Assembly: GCA_030549495.1 (NCBI GenBank)
Contig: JAUIRK010000855.1
Location: 2,626,001 to 2,690,000 of the forward strand
DNA: 64,000 bases
Direction: 5' to 3'
Source of the DNA: Nectonema munidae
Lineage: Eukaryota > Nematomorpha > Nectonematoida > Nectonematidae
The notes under the pieces were generated by a model. That model saw only the letters and a list, made by a program, of their open reading frames with translations. It did no database searches and was not told the origin of the DNA. Every line of letters starts with the position of its first letter. The first letter of the stretch is position 1. Of the stretch, positions 46,721-59,809 are shown piece by piece. The position numbers and the translations under genes were made by a program.

Positions 46721-49689
46721 CAAGAAGTTAATTGGAAACAAGTAGTATTTTTTGCTATCAATCTAAAAGAATAATTTTATTAACTGAGTGAAATAATAAT
46801 AATAATAGTAACAACTCATTTTCAATACATCTAAGATAACATTTGCAGAAGTATATTATTAAATCTAGAGCGGAAAGTGTTCTTTTAGTTTCGAGATGTA
46901 TACACTTAAAAACGTTGAAAAATATGAATTTGTTCTTGCTCTTACTAGATAAAAAAAATAAGAGAGTGCCAGATAAAACAAATATAGAACATGGAAAGAA
47001 CAACTGTATACGCCTTCCCACTCAGTATATGTTAGTATGTATATATAAAAGTATATATGTTTATACCGTATCCTTCTTATTAAACAATAATAGTAATGCT
47101 CATTTTAATACTAGTGCAACACTACTCTCTGTGTTATTATTTTTTAAGGTAGAAAAGAAAAAAATTCATTTCTCGACCCAAGTAGTTCTAGTTTACCACT
47201 GCCTATTGTCGAAGTCTACACTCGCATTGTCTTAGGACTGAAAGGATTTTTGATTTCACAGAAGACAAAGAAAAATGATGAGAAAAGAGGAGATGCATCT
47301 ATTTATTGTTTTATATATATATATATGTGTGTGTGTAAATGCATATACTGTGTGTGCATATTCCTAATTATACATATACGATGAATATTGTTTTGAAAAA
47401 GTCACTGTGAGTTGAAATTTCAAGTGCATTCTCCCATAAGAATATAAAAGCCATATATGTATATATATATATACACATTGTTATATATAATCGGATGTGT
47501 GCTGTGCATGCTTTCTGTATCTTCGCATATATCTCATATAATTGTTTTGAACTTTTACGTACGGTAAGTCTGAAGACAACGACACAAAAGTGCTTTTTCT
47601 GAGAAGCGAGAGACGGATAGATCAAGGAATCTTCGTTAATTCAATTCACAATATCGCATCAAGAAATATTTTCATCCTTTCCCATCTTTTGAGTTTAAAA
47701 CTTCATATATTTTGTAAGTCCGAAGATGTTTGTGTAGTAAAGGTTTGAGATCAAATCGGGACACCACCAGAATTTATAAGATGGGGAATCACAAAAAATT
47801 TAACTAATAGGCGAATGATTTTTTCTATCATAAACACAATCAAACGCGTTAATCTACAGATAACGCAAAATATTTTTATATCCTTATTCATAAAATAAAT
47901 AGAAATGAAAGAGAAATTTTTAAATATTTTGGATCTTAACAAAAAAAAATTATTAATTCCAATGCTATTTCAACTTCATTTGCATTATAATCCTAAAATG
48001 TCAAAAAATAATATCGAAGGAAACACATTTTTATATTTTGAATATGATATATTTGAAATAAATACGAAAACAATTCCTTTTTTCAGTTAGTTAACCATGA
48101 TTTTACTAACTTAGTTAGTTATGTCAACTAGTTAGCAAGATAAAGGTAAATAAAACACCAGAAGGAGCATCCATTAATTTCTTCAATGGTGCAGGATGTG
48201 AATCAATAACGAACACGTTATCCACTCATAAAGGTCGAGAGAAGGCCTCATTTGAAGTTTACTAATAAAAATTTAGATGTCGTTAATTGCAAAGATATAT
48301 AATTTTCAAATAATGAGTTTTCACGATATATCCTGTAGATTAAATCGTTGAACAATATTTCAACAACTACCATATGTTTCTTTGCGTAATAAAGTAAAGG
48401 CAAGGTTTTCAATCCTAAAATTTGCCTCCTATCCTTATGTCAACAGCGTTACAACATATGACTATTGAGAAGTGGAAACTTGTTACCAACTGGTGAAAAA
48501 TAGCACACTAATTGTGGTTGCTATGTATACGAAACGTCCTTACCTACCTCTTTACAGCTTTTTCATGCTTTAATTACTTATAGCCAGTTTAAGCTATTTT
48601 AAATTTACGCAGTGTGTGCGTAACTGGGTCACCATTTTTTTCGATTTCCTTGTTAGAGCTTAAACTTACTAATTAAGTAATTTAATTAATTTTAACTAAT
48701 TAACTACTTTAATTTATCGAGTATAATTTTGGGGGTTTTAAGCATAGAAAACATTGCAATACAACCAAATATGCAAATTTAATAGTAGCACAAGCTTACG
48801 TATTTTTTTCAATTCCAATAATAGGGTTACATTAAAATCTTTTCCAAAATTTAAGCCAGATAAATCTAAGCGATCCTAAACTTGACCCTATACACTATAT
48901 CTAACAAACTTAAATCTATACTTAACTAAGGTTAGCTAAAATAAGAGAAACTAAGATAATGAGGTGAATTAGGAACATATATACCATTTTAATTTCCATT
49001 TAGTCTTTTTGCAATTCCATTTTCTCTTTTTAAAATAAATTCATCTATGTGTTGTGTAGAGGTAGAAAAAGATATATTTACAAAAGTACAAACTTTTATT
49101 GAAATACGAAGAAATATCACCCAAAATAGTTATATATATATATATAAACACGAAGCAAACTAAACCATAAATTAAGACCCTAAGCTAGGATTATAAGGAT
49201 TAAACTGACTATAAATTGGTAAAAAATTAACTCCGTGAAATTAAAAACTAATTAATGTAAAAAATCCATTCAACATTTATATTACATTGAAGGAAATAGA
49301 TAATTTAATTATTTTTATTTCATTATTTATGTAAAATCTCTTCCAACTCTACCATTATGTTTTCTCTGTATCAAAGATCTCAAAAAAGTGAGCATTTTTG
49401 AAAAGAGTAACTCATCAAGGTGCGATTTCGGATTATAATATGTGCTTCGCTAGTCAATAAATCTATGCATCATCTTCACTATAAAGATGTTAACAAATGC
49501 GTTGTTTCAATTATAATCATTATGCCAAAAAGTTTGTAGACTGTTAAAATGATGATTTTTACATTAAAATCCCTGCCTGCTTCAACAACAGTGTTCGCAT
49601 AGTGTTCAATACGCATTTTCTCGGATAAAAACGAATCCACTAATCAAATCTCATAACTTCGCGCAAGTTGAAAAACATATGGAACAAGG
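46721..49689. other. gene-poor DNA with dinucleotide repeats
   Basis: Contains (AT)n/(GT)n tracts around 47311-47340 and 47455-47480 and an (ATA)n tract at 46793-46806. Open frames here have no exon-like boundaries. Nothing else is supported. Confidence 0.4.
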
Positions 49690-49707
49690 TGGTTTAACAA
49701 AAGTGTT

Positions 49708-49713
49708 TATTGT
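49708..49713 (-). terminator. polyadenylation signal for small minus-strand gene
   Basis: tttatt on the plus strand gives AATAAA on the minus strand, about 110 bases after the stop at 49824-49826. Confidence 0.35.
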
Positions 49714-49823
49714 CTTATTACACGGATGTAAGGCGTGCTTTTTAATGTGATTTTATGGCATTGATGTGTGTAATAATGTGCTTTACTTTCACTGCCACGC
49801 CTTGAAAGAAAGAAATGATACAT

Positions 49824-50009
49824 TTACTTACTTTGCACGTTCCCGCGTTTCGCCTCTTCTTCTTTTGCAAGTTGGTTTCTGCGCTCAATGAAGTTCTTTT
49901 CAAGGTTTCGTTTACTTTTCAGATTTAACGCTATGACCTTCTCTGCTCCTGCTTTTCTTAATAAATTGTACACACTCACAGACAAATTGCTTAGTTCTTT
50001 TCTTCTACG
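49824..50009 (-). CDS. small hypothetical protein, exon 2
   Basis: Codons for RRRKELSNLSVSVYNLLRKA then GAEKVIALNLKSKRNLEKNF and IERRNQLAKEEEAKRGNVQSK before a TAA. The composition is that of a basic, helical, probably coiled-coil protein, and base composition is higher in GC than the flanks. The acceptor is tattttacttgtcattgtgaag just upstream of 50009. The last codons AGT AAG TAA overlap a GTAAGT donor-like site. A good acceptor (tttctttctttcaag) follows only 31 bases later and leads in phase to a different short end, but such an intron would be unusually small. I do not recognise the protein. Confidence 0.45.
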   Translation of the reverse strand, partial: RRRKELSNLSVSVYNLLRKAGAEKVIALNLKSKRNLEKNFIERRNQLAKEEEAKRGNVQSK

Positions 50010-50226
50010 CTTCACAATGACAAGTAAAATAGAGTTTGGAAAGATTTTGAAAAAAAGATTTATTAAGTACATAGTTGATTGTAAAAAAAAGGATTTTTTT
50101 TGCTAGTTTGACCTTTTTTGAAGTTATAGTTCATTTATCAATAAAGGAAAACAAAGGAAGGATAATAATAATAATAATAAATGAAAGATATGTTCAATAT
50201 GTTTATTGGTCTACTTTTAAAAATAC

Positions 50227-50277
50227 CATTTGTGCCAATGGAATGGTGATTCCTCCAGGATCAACTCCTCTTTCCAT
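50227..50277 (-). CDS. small hypothetical protein, exon 1
   Basis: ATG at 50277 begins MERGVDPGGITIPLAQM, ending in phase 0 at a weak donor (GTATTT). After a ~217-bp intron it joins exon 2 in frame, giving about 78 residues. The frame is also open upstream to a further ATG at 50316; the MERG start is chosen for its coding-like composition. A TATA-like stretch lies at about 50329-50341, with a CAGT initiator-like site about 25-30 bp after it, which would allow a very short 5'UTR. AT-rich background makes the promoter uncertain. Confidence 0.4.
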
Positions 50278-50339
50278 CCGGCATTGAACGAAAGAAAAGT
50301 AACTTTTACTGCACATCTATATCTTCCTATATAATATAA

Positions 50340-50870
50340 CATAACATATTTATTTAAGCAAAATTGAGGCAAATGCCTGTAAGGTTTGCATCTTGAAATT
50401 TAGAAAAATAATACAATCTTCTAGACTGCCAAACTGCATCCAGATTGTTTTTAAAGTCATTCAACGTATAGTAGCATTCACAACTTCACAGGGCAAAGAA
50501 TTCCAATCTTCAAAAGCTCTTTGTGTTAGAAATGTTTGACGATACTACTTGTTCTGGAAACTTTCAGCTTTAAATTTGAAGCAATGCGATCTAGAAATTC
50601 TTGTTGAAATAACTTTAAAATAAGGAAAATAAACTTGATTTTTTTGCTGTCTCTCTTGCTCACGCCAAACTAAATACGATTTTGGTGATCGATACGACGA
50701 GATAGAGATAGAGAACCAAACCCTCGATTGATATACCTTGATTATTATAGCAATGTTAGATCCGCTTACTCTGACATTAATAACAAACTGTGGCTGTTAA
50801 AGTCAGTAAAGATAGTTTTTTAAATAATTTTTCTTTGAGATTAGTTAAAGTATCAGAGGTCTGGCAAGAC
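50340..50870 (-). pseudogene. LINE fragment, C-terminus and tail
   Basis: Minus-strand frames contain FKVISTRISRSHCFKFKAES, then FLTQRAFEDWNSLPCEVVN with ATIR, the usual end of non-LTR RT proteins (LK..R.RT...FF..RV...WNSLP..VV.A). One in-frame stop and at least one frame change make it inactive. The AT-rich tail ends near 50340, next to the small gene. Confidence 0.7.
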
Positions 50871-51559
50871 CTCCGGGGAGACAACTTGCCAAACTTGCTA
50901 GCCTTATTATATATTTAAATGTGTAAATCGTAAAATGCTTAAAAAATATACTTAAAATAAAAATTTTCAAAAAATATTTTACATACATATTGAAAGCCAC
51001 ATTTCAAAAATTCTACCTAAAAGTTCAAAAAATTTAACTTTGAAATTGCAGTTTTATTTCATAAAAACTATATGATTGGTTGAAATGTTTATGAAATATA
51101 TAATAATAATAATAATACTACTACAAAATTTTTACTTGTTTGATTTGCAGAAAGAATTAAACTGTTTTTCAATATTTCTTTTTCATAAAAATATCCTAAT
51201 TTTTTCTTCGACTGTTTCAAGTTGTTTAATAGTGGCAAAACTGTTTATTTAAATCTGAATAAATAAGCCGGTTATCTAAAGTTTTAAAATTATTTAAATA
51301 TAAATGTTTTTGTCTTAATATAATATTTTTTGGAATTTGGTCCTAAAAATTGAACAAATTTTTTAATCAAATAATTTTTAAAAAGAAGATACATAATTTA
51401 AAAAAAAATCCATGAAAATTAAGAATTACAATTCAGGTAAAATTTTTCGTCAATTTTCTTCTCTGACATAAAAGTCTTACACTTTTCGGCTCAATTTAAA
51501 ATAAAAGCTAAAACATAAGCTTGTGAGGATCGCATCGTGTGAAAAGAATGAAAATGTGA

Positions 51560-51800
51560 ATTAATCATGGATTAGTCGTATAATTGATGGTACCAAAGTA
51601 AGGATTTCAATGAATCAAAGGTAAAAATAATGTCTTTCCAATTTAAAATCAAGGCGATTTTTGAAGATTTGGAAAGATTAAGGAGATTATTCCAGTCGTT
51701 TATAATTCCATTCGAAAAAGAGGCCTTGAGAAAACGTTTTTTTGGTCTCGTTTTCATAAATTTTTTTCCATGGTTTCTTGAATTTCTCAGAGAAAAAGCA
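51560..51800 (-). pseudogene. LINE fragment, C-terminal end
   Basis: RPKKRFLKASFSNGIINDWN then NLLNLSKSSKIALILNWKDI fits the same LINE C-terminal consensus (FF.NR.INDWN.LP..V..S.S...FK..LD) on the minus strand. Short and isolated. Confidence 0.5.
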
Positions 51801-54559
51801 GGTAAAAGAGTGGAGTTTTACCTTCATGCATTTGTTGATTATATTGGATAATAATGAAAAATAATAAAAAATTAAATTAATTAACTTTAATTAGCATCAA
51901 TCTTTGAATTCTCCAGAAGAAAAAAGCTAAGCAACCGAAATAACCTTTTTACTAAATAAAAAATATATACACATATAAATTAAATATTCCGTAAAACACA
52001 TATGTACAAATTTGTGTTATATATAAAATAGTAGATTCAATATTCAGGAATACGGCATGAAGCAATTATTATTATAGGTTAGTAGAAGAGTATCATATTC
52101 AAATAAAAATTATACATATTTTTCAATTATTACTTAATTTATACTAATATAAAAAATATTTTTTCAAAAAAAAAACAAAAAAATTTTTTTTTTGTAGAAA
52201 CCTTTGGATCAATACTTTCACATAAATATATATATTTCAGGGATGATATATTAAATTCAAGCTATATATTTTGAACGACATGTGTTGGGGTGGTGCAATA
52301 TAGAAGTGCTGAACACTGTATTTGTGTACAACTCTTGCGGCCTATTCATAAATTCACCCAATTTCTACTTCTTTCCCTTTTCATTGGAGAAAGATTAGAA
52401 AAGAGTTTATGAGGGATGATGAACTAAGTTTTAAAGTTTTATCAGAATTTAGCATAAAAGCTAGTTTATATAGTTATCATCTAGCATATTATCCAATCAG
52501 TGTTAAGCTTTGGATTATATTCTTTCGCAAAAGGCTTCCATCAAAAAGGAGAGAGCATCATTATCTTTCATTTCTTTCACTTCACTTCAAGGTATAATCA
52601 CTACCCACATCCCCTTCAATCCATTCTGTGTGCGACAGTAAAGCAAGAAGCGATAGAATGATATGATACTATAAGCAAATGCTTGCTTGATTCCATTTGT
52701 CTCTATCCTGATATCATTTCGCTATCTTTGATTTTTGATAAAAGAATAGGTAACTTTCATTTTGCGCATATCTCGCAAAAGACTTTTCAACAGTTGTGCT
52801 AAGAATCTTATGAGGATGCAACGAGACATTTATTTCTCAAAAACTAATAAGAAAACAAGAGATATAATAATGTCACTTTATAAATATATGTATTTATTCT
52901 TATTGACTAACTTTTTCCATTACTTGAATATAAATAACTGTCAATCAAATGTTAAAATGTGGGCTAGCGGTCATCTTGATACAACTGTCACCTATCCATA
53001 ACGACCACTCTACAACAACCAGATTCAGTGTAACTGAAAAAGAGTAGAACACTTATAGAAAAATCGCTCTTATAAGATGAACATTTCCAATGGATACCAT
53101 ATTTAAACATTATTGTATATATATAAATATTAGGAGCTTGGCAAAGCCCCAGAGCCATCTTCTCGTTATTGAAATTTCATAAAATTTGCTATATATGTTA
53201 ATTTATTATATATGTATATGATTTATTTACATCAGTGAGAAATGTGATATATTGAGTAAGTCTGAAACTCTATTTGTTATGATGCTCTAGCTAAGAAAGT
53301 GCCTGGTTGGATCATTTGAAGCATCCAAATGATTTCTTTTCTTCGTTTTCATTTCGGGAAAATTCCGTCTCACATAAATGTTTTTTTTGAAAAAAATATA
53401 AAAAATAAAAATAAAGCACTTTTCATTACGCCTAAAAATTAACGATGAATTTGAGAAGCAAGATTTTAAGTAAAAATTATCAGAGAGTTATAGTCATAAA
53501 TTCTTCAATAGAAAAAAAACAATCACAGTTTAGTAAATCTGTGAAAAATGAATCCAATTTTTTTACTCTGAGTATAAATTTGAAGAAAAATTAAGAATAT
53601 TTGCGCTTTCATGACATTCAAAAGTAAAAGGGTATAAACAAAATTGAAAAATAATACTAAAATTTATTCCATCGCTAAAACATAAATTACTTTTTCTTAA
53701 TTTCTCCTTTTGAAGTTTCTTATCTTATCAAGAAAGAGTACATTGCAATATCTCCATCTACCTTTCAAAAAGTTTGTTAATTTTATATCAATTCGTCATT
53801 TCTTTTTTCTTCATGAAAAGGGGAAGTCTGCTGTTCAAAGTGATACAAATAATATCACAATTTTAATTATGAGCTTTGTTTGTACAACTGTACATTTCAC
53901 AAAACTCTTTACATGTTTTGATAACATTCCCTTTTCTCTTCCAACAAGATTCAAATACAATTAGAGTATAAAATTGACATGATGGCTCGATAAAAAATTT
54001 GGATGATTTATTTATTGAAAAGTAGAAAGAAGAAATCAAATATTCAAGCAACAAAAAATTCTACTACTTTTTAAAAAAATTTTTTTGATTTAAGGAAAGA
54101 ATTGTAGAAGAATTATAGAAGAATGCCAGTTGGTGTTTGCAGAGAAATAATAAGTGGAAATTAGTAAAACATCTTCGAATAAACATTTGTAGCTATACTG
54201 CTTTTTTTTATATTTGTTTATTTCAATATACGTTTTTATGGTTGGATTTATTTTCTTATTTCGCAAAGTTTTCTAAATATTGTATTTTTTCATTCCGATA
54301 CCATTTTACGTTTTTAAAAAGAAAATTTAATTCAAAAATACGAAATTGCTTTTCGTATCATAACGTATAGGGCATCATCATCACCAGTTAAAACTAATAA
54401 GATAAACTTCATAACTATGCTAATGGAAAATGGATAAAAAGTGATATTATTAACTCAAAATTTTTGTTTTAACAAACGATATAAACGAAAATTTTTTGAA
54501 ATAATATGGACGTTTATTTCAAAATAAAGAATGTGTAAAGTATCTTAATGAAGTATTTA
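51801..54559. other. AT-rich DNA, no supported gene
   Basis: The frames at 52409-52597 and 53710-53964 lack motifs or splice-site support. No conserved repeat was recognised. Confidence 0.4.
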
Positions 54560-55110
54560 CTTCATGTTCCAGGGATGCAAAGTGCCTGAGGATGATATGG
54601 AAAAGTGAGTAAGCTTTCTGAATCACTCTTGTATGATGAGATTTCAATTTAAATTTTTCATCCGTAATAATACCCAGGTCAGTAACCTTCCATTGTAATA
54701 AATAATATAGGTCAGTGCCTTTTAATACAGGTCATCACTCTCCAATTCAATAAATAAAGTTGTTTTTAACACTAAATTGGAGATGGTAACGTTTAGAAAA
54801 GTTGAGATCCAAGTAATACACCATTGGTTAAGATTGAACAAATCACTTTGAAGTTGCCTTCCGGTTTCAAAAGCCGAACGACAATATATTAGCAAATAAC
54901 TTAAAAGAGGAATTTATTTCGCCGTAAAGTTCATTTGGGTAGAGATTAAATAGTTTAGGTGCCAGCGTACTATACCCTGGATTCCATAGTAACTTTGCTT
55001 GAATTGGAAAGATGTGCATGAAATGAAATGATTTGATATCTCTCAGATAGGAAACGATGATCCATTTTTCCGGATTGTGTAAACCGTAAGCTTCCAATTT
55101 CCTGATTTAA
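54560..55110 (-). pseudogene. LINE reverse-transcriptase fragment
   Basis: Minus-strand reading from 55110 downward gives NPGYSTLAPKLFNLYPNELY (degenerate VPQGSVLGPLLFNLYINDL), FKLFANILSFGF (the FADD site decayed to FANI), then a LQSDLFNLNQWCITW block. TDLGIITDEKFKLKSHHTRV with IQKAYSLFHII follows. The order matches RT domains 4 to the C-terminal thumb. Multiple frame changes; dead. Confidence 0.8.
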
Positions 55111-55297
55111 TTATGCAATATTTAATAAATATATTTCCGTTGATTAGTAATTATTGTTATTAAAGTTTCTACTTCCTTTGTCTAATGTTCAAATAAATAT
55201 ATGGCTTAAAGTAAGTAGCCGAGCCCAGCAGGGACCCTAAACTTCCCCCTTCCCCGCGAGAAGAGTGATTCCCCGTTCTCCACGATAAAGGTTTTAA

Positions 55298-55428
55298 CTC
55301 ATTTACGACCAATGTTCCTATTTGGGAACATAAGTAATTTCATCTTCGTCTGCTTTTTTCAATGACTTTGAATATAAATCGTCTGCGTTTTTTTTAGATA
55401 TCGTCTGCTTTGCTTGGTCGTAAATGGG
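55298..55428 (-). mobile_element. 130-bp TTAA-flanked MITE, copy 2 (inverted)
   Basis: TTAA at 55294-55297 and 55429-55432. Reverse complement of the copies at 44621 and 57126, with only a few differences. It interrupts a GC-richer segment (55210-55290). Confidence 0.85.
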
Positions 55429-55668
55429 TTAACCACGTTATCATTGATAGAAAATTTTAGCGTCCATATTTTGCGTTGCTATACATTATTTACAAAATCT
55501 TTATTATCTCCTATGAAATCGAAATATATTTTTGAAACATTGATAACATCAAAAAGGTTGTTCACACAGACTGAAATAAGTATTGATTTGTGTATGTGAA
55601 ATTTCTTCAAAAATTTTGGAGATAGAACTAATTATATTTATTGGTCTATACTGCTGCTCGTTTTTTTG

Positions 55669-55786
55669 TGGGGTGTTTTCATCGAGAAGGCTTGTATCGA
55701 ATTATGAGAAAGTAGGCTTAATGCGGGATCGAACCCAAGACCTTGAGTTATCGAAACCCAGTACCTAACCAACCTTACTCACGCCC
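55669..55786 (-). mobile_element. tRNA-SINE copy
   Basis: Minus-strand reading: gggcgtgagtaaggttggtt then ...gggttcgatcccgcattaag, with an intact B box. The stretch between the SINE body and its outer end is shortened compared with 58846-58988 (the cacaattgcgccg part is missing). Confidence 0.8.
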
Positions 55787-56099
55787 TAATATTAAAAATC
55801 TGTTAAAAAAGTGGAGCAAGTGAAACGAACTAAAGTTTGTCTGTTATTTATTCCGCCCTCGCCTTGAAATAAGTCTAAAATGGCCGCGTATTTTATGGTT
55901 CCTAATTTTTTTTATAAAAAAAAGCATTTTTTCCCTATTCGATAAAGTTATAATTTTAAAAATGCATAGCTTTTATTATCAATAGCCATGGTATGACAAA
56001 ATAGATAACCGCACTGGCTTATTACTAATACCGGTCTAACATCTAACATTTCTCCTCTCTTGAAAGCAGAGCATGTCTTAGCCTATCTACGTCCCTATT

Positions 56100-56824
56100 C
56101 GCAGTGCGCGCACACACACACACACAAATAGCACAGGAACATGAAATGCAGCCTCCCTTACCTTCTCATCGATTTCGTTCCAGAACAGTGCATTCGAACA
56201 CTGGAAGGAAGACTCAAAGCACCTTTTTCCTTTGAGTTTTTCTGCAGCCTCTTTCACAATTCAATTTATTATGAATGAGTGGTAGGTATATATACCTAAT
56301 ATACGCTTGTATATCATAGATGTCAAAGAAAGAAGGAGACGATATCTGTTCACTAGCACTTACCTGCAATCTTGCCTACCTACCTACCTACCTACCTACC
56401 TACCACCAAACAATCTCTACACCGTTCTATACCTGTATGTGCGTTGTATACTTTTGCTTCTCTGCAAAGGATGCTCCAATAGGATCGCTTGGAGCTGACG
56501 AACACGATGCGCCCTCCAATCAGATCCAAGAAGGAGCATCATCATCATTATAATCACACACACTACACAGCGCATGTATGTGTGTATGCTTTGCGAAGAA
56601 TCGGATCAAAAACAAACATTATTATCCTACTTCTTTGATCAAATGATATCCTTCTTCGTTGTCACGAGTGCCTTCCTCACGCACTCATCATCATCACTGT
56701 CGCCTTCGTGAATTTTCTGTGTCTCGTGTGTTCAGCAAACGACGTCGTTATATACTTTTTCTTTGAAATTTAGTGAAGCTTTTCTGAAATGTTCTTTATT
56801 TGTCCATTATTTGCTGCTTGTTAG
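56100..56824 (+). promoter_or_regulatory. possible promoter and non-coding first exon
   Basis: A locally GC-richer stretch with (CA)n at 56109-56126 and a (CCTA)n tract at 56374-56404. It is followed by a CT-rich segment like the 5' flank of the EGF/TM gene, tatata at 56750-56755, and a strong donor TTAG|GTAAGA at 56825. The short ATG frame before the donor stops immediately, so any exon would be 5'UTR. No downstream coding exon was found in the window. Confidence 0.3.
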
Positions 56825-57125
56825 GTAAGAAAATAAGATGTTATATATATATATTCTTATTACCTTCCTATGTTTACATCGAGAAATTATATATAAAAAA
56901 TTTTCAGCCACTATTTTTTTACCTAAGAATAGTTCTGTAAAGTCCTATTATTCAATTATGTTTTTCTTCTTTTTTAGCAAATTATATGATTAACCTTATT
57001 CAATAAGTTTGGAATAATTGCAACTTTTAATCAATCGATTTTTTGTTTTAAATTAAGAAAAAATTCAATCAAAATGCAACACTAAATCAAAGAATCTTAC
57101 AAATAAGATCTTGGAACGTCTTTAA

Positions 57126-57255
57126 CCCATTTAAGACCAAGCAAAGCAGACGATATCTAAAAAAACGCAGACGATTTATATTCAAAGTCATTGAAAAAAG
57201 CAGACGAAGATGAAATTACTTATGTTCCAAAATAGGAACATTGGTCGTAAATGGG
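57126..57255 (+). mobile_element. 130-bp TTAA-flanked MITE, copy 3
   Basis: TTAA at 57122-57125 and 57256-57259, with the same inverted ends as copy 1. It differs from copy 1 by roughly one base over its length by eye (acacagacg versus acgcagacg), implying recent transposition. Confidence 0.88.
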
Positions 57256-57778
57256 TTAACGCAAATAACTCATTTAATTAGGGAAACAAATTTTTAAAAT
57301 TTGCAAAAATTATCACTGCAAAATATTGATATTTTGATTAACAATAAAGTGTCTCAAAGAATTAAAGTAAAAGTTTGACTCAACTGACATTTACGATAAG
57401 TATCCAATTGTATATAGGAGAGCAATGCTCCCTATAGGGTATAGCTTTTATTCTTCTTGTTTTCAATGATGATTTATTGAAAACAGCTCAAGATTCCTAA
57501 GATCCTTGAAAAGATGTCCAGAAAAAAAAATCAGTAAGAAGGAATTTATGTTTGCATTGATTTTTAGTATTGACGAGTAAAAGTGAGTTTTTTACAAAAA
57601 CTTTTTTTTAAGTAGGTTTTTTGAATCAAAAGAGTTGCAGAATTATATTTTTAATTAATTTTGCAGTTTTTTATGTCAATACAAAACCATTTTTTATTAG
57701 GTAATAAAGTTAGTTTTAATTCTAAAATGCATACTATTTGTCAAAAGCAAGCAAAATACTTTGAACCATATGGTTAAG

Positions 57779-58210
57779 TAGGGCCGGTGTTAGTGAAATT
57801 TATCGGGGTTTATATTTCATATAAATAAAAACAAACAAACCAAGAAAATAGACAATTAATGCTTGGTATAAAAAATATTTAAAGGCAATATGAATACTTT
57901 TAACACTAAGAGAAGGAATTACATATACTCTTTTAGAAAATAACTCTTCTAGCTTTTTTACTAGCAAAATCTTTAAAAGTTTTTTTTTTAAATTTGAAGC
58001 TGTAGAAAACTTAAATGTTTAAAAAAAAGTAGGAAAAAAATACTCCATATTTTTCTCACGTCACATTGAAAAGTGAGAATTTATGTTTTGAGTAGTATTT
58101 TGTACCTCATATAATAGGAAAAAAGGCCCACATGCGACGGGCCCTTTCAAGGCACCGGACCCAATTTGATAACATCGGTCAAATCCGATTGCAACCGCCC
58201 CGTGATCAGC
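57779..58210. mobile_element. possible hAT-type non-autonomous element
   Basis: The left tagggccggtgttagtg and the right (reverse complement) ggggcggttgcaatcgg resemble diverged hAT termini around about 430 bp. The right flank contains cgggccctttcaaggcaccg. No target duplication was resolved. Confidence 0.3.
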
Positions 58211-58845
58211 AGGGCAAATGCGAATTTAAATCTGAAGTGAAAAAGTATTCACCGCCTCAAAGTAAAAAGATGTCACAAAGTCTCTAATTTGTTGTTTGCA
58301 GTAGTCCATTTATATTGCGCTTTTAGTAAAATTAACGGAACGGATCTTGTAGTGAAAAGCCTTAAATTATGGTCCCTGACAAAAAAGATTCTTCACGCAA
58401 GCAATCGATGGTGGAGATGGCATACTTCTCAAAAAGGCTAAATAAAATATATGAGAAATTTAAGGCAAAAAATTGCTGTGCATAAAAAGGAATTATCTCC
58501 GACAGTTGACAAATGACAAAATACAAAGTTAGCATTTAGATGACAAAAAAGGAAATCTAACATAATCCCATTTTCCAGAAGATCAACATCATATAAAAGC
58601 ATAATACCAGATTTGTACGAGACAAAACATCAAAGCTACTCTAAGAAAACTGCCAAGCTTCCACAACTGAAGTTATTATAACATTTTGTTTTAAAAAGAA
58701 GAGAAATTTTAAAGATGAAAATATTTCAACATATAAGCTTTTTTATTGCAACGTGAAAAACTCTGATTTATTTTAAATTTTCTTATTTGCGATAATAAAT
58801 CATTCAAATTTGAAAATGTATTTGAAGTGAGAGCTTTTAAATGTT

Positions 58846-58988
58846 AAGGTACCATAGGGTGTTTTCACCGAGAAGGCACAATTGCGCTGCTTGTATCGAA
58901 CTATGAGAAAAGCGGGCTTGATGCGGGATCGAACCCAGCACCTTGAGTTATCGAATCCAGCATCTAACCAACCCTACTCACGCCCCCT
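58846..58988 (-). mobile_element. tRNA-SINE copy
   Basis: Full-length copy: minus-strand head gggcgtgagtagggttggtt then agatgctgg, B box gggttcgatcccgc, body ending in ggtacc. Good preservation. Confidence 0.85.
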
Positions 58989-59809
58989 TTTTAAGTATGG
59001 CATTGCTAAAGAAAAGAGAATTTGTAAATGGAATGCAAAAATTTGAATTGCTTGCAAAATAATCTATTAGGTCACTTCTATAAGTTAAAAGGCTATTTTT
59101 GTCAAATTGTTTCAATTGCGCTTTTGTTAAAAAATCGGCCTGGATTGCAATTCATAATCTCAAGGTTTATTAAAATCAATCTTCCTTTTTGTCCAAGTTT
59201 GATTTACTTTTTTGAAACTGCATATCAAAATTCATTTTGGTGAAAAGCCTTTTTCTCAATAATGCGTTCTAAACGTTCTTTTAATGCTTGATATTCAAAA
59301 TGCTTTAAAACTCCATTCCTTGATATTTGATCTTTGAGGAAATTACCCATATGCGTAATTTACGATCTTTTATAGAGCGTGTGTAATTAACATAAAAAGA
59401 TAGAATATAAATATCTTTATGTGAAAACGGACTAAAATTTGGTGCAACAAATGGTAAAGAGAATCTTCATATGCCAACTATCTTAAAATTGCCAACAATT
59501 TTCCCGAAATGAATCAACATTTTAACGATACCATTCAATGCAGCTGATTATTTATTTATACTAATAAAGGTCGCTTCCAAAATGTTCAACTTAAGAAAAA
59601 TCACACAAAGTTAAATGTTTAAGCTACTTGTTCTTCCTGTGATCCAAAAATTGGGTTCTCAAGCCAATCAGATCCGAGATTTATGTGCAGTTTATTTGAA
59701 TAATCAAAATATTTCGACGTATTGAAATTTTTGAAAAGTTTTTATCCAATCAGATCGATGAGTTCTTCGTTCTCCTCCACTGTCAAAAAAAGGCTCCAAC
59801 TTTTAATGG

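Noticed and set aside
50851-53160. Similar phrases ggtctggcaagacctcc (50857) and gcttggcaaagccccag (53136) as a MITE pair
   Set aside because: Similarity is limited to about 20 bases and no matching termini were found.
56307-56553. Two overlapping frames with YLPTYLPTY repeats
   Set aside because: The repeat is a (CCTA)n microsatellite translated; the rest is short and unsupported.
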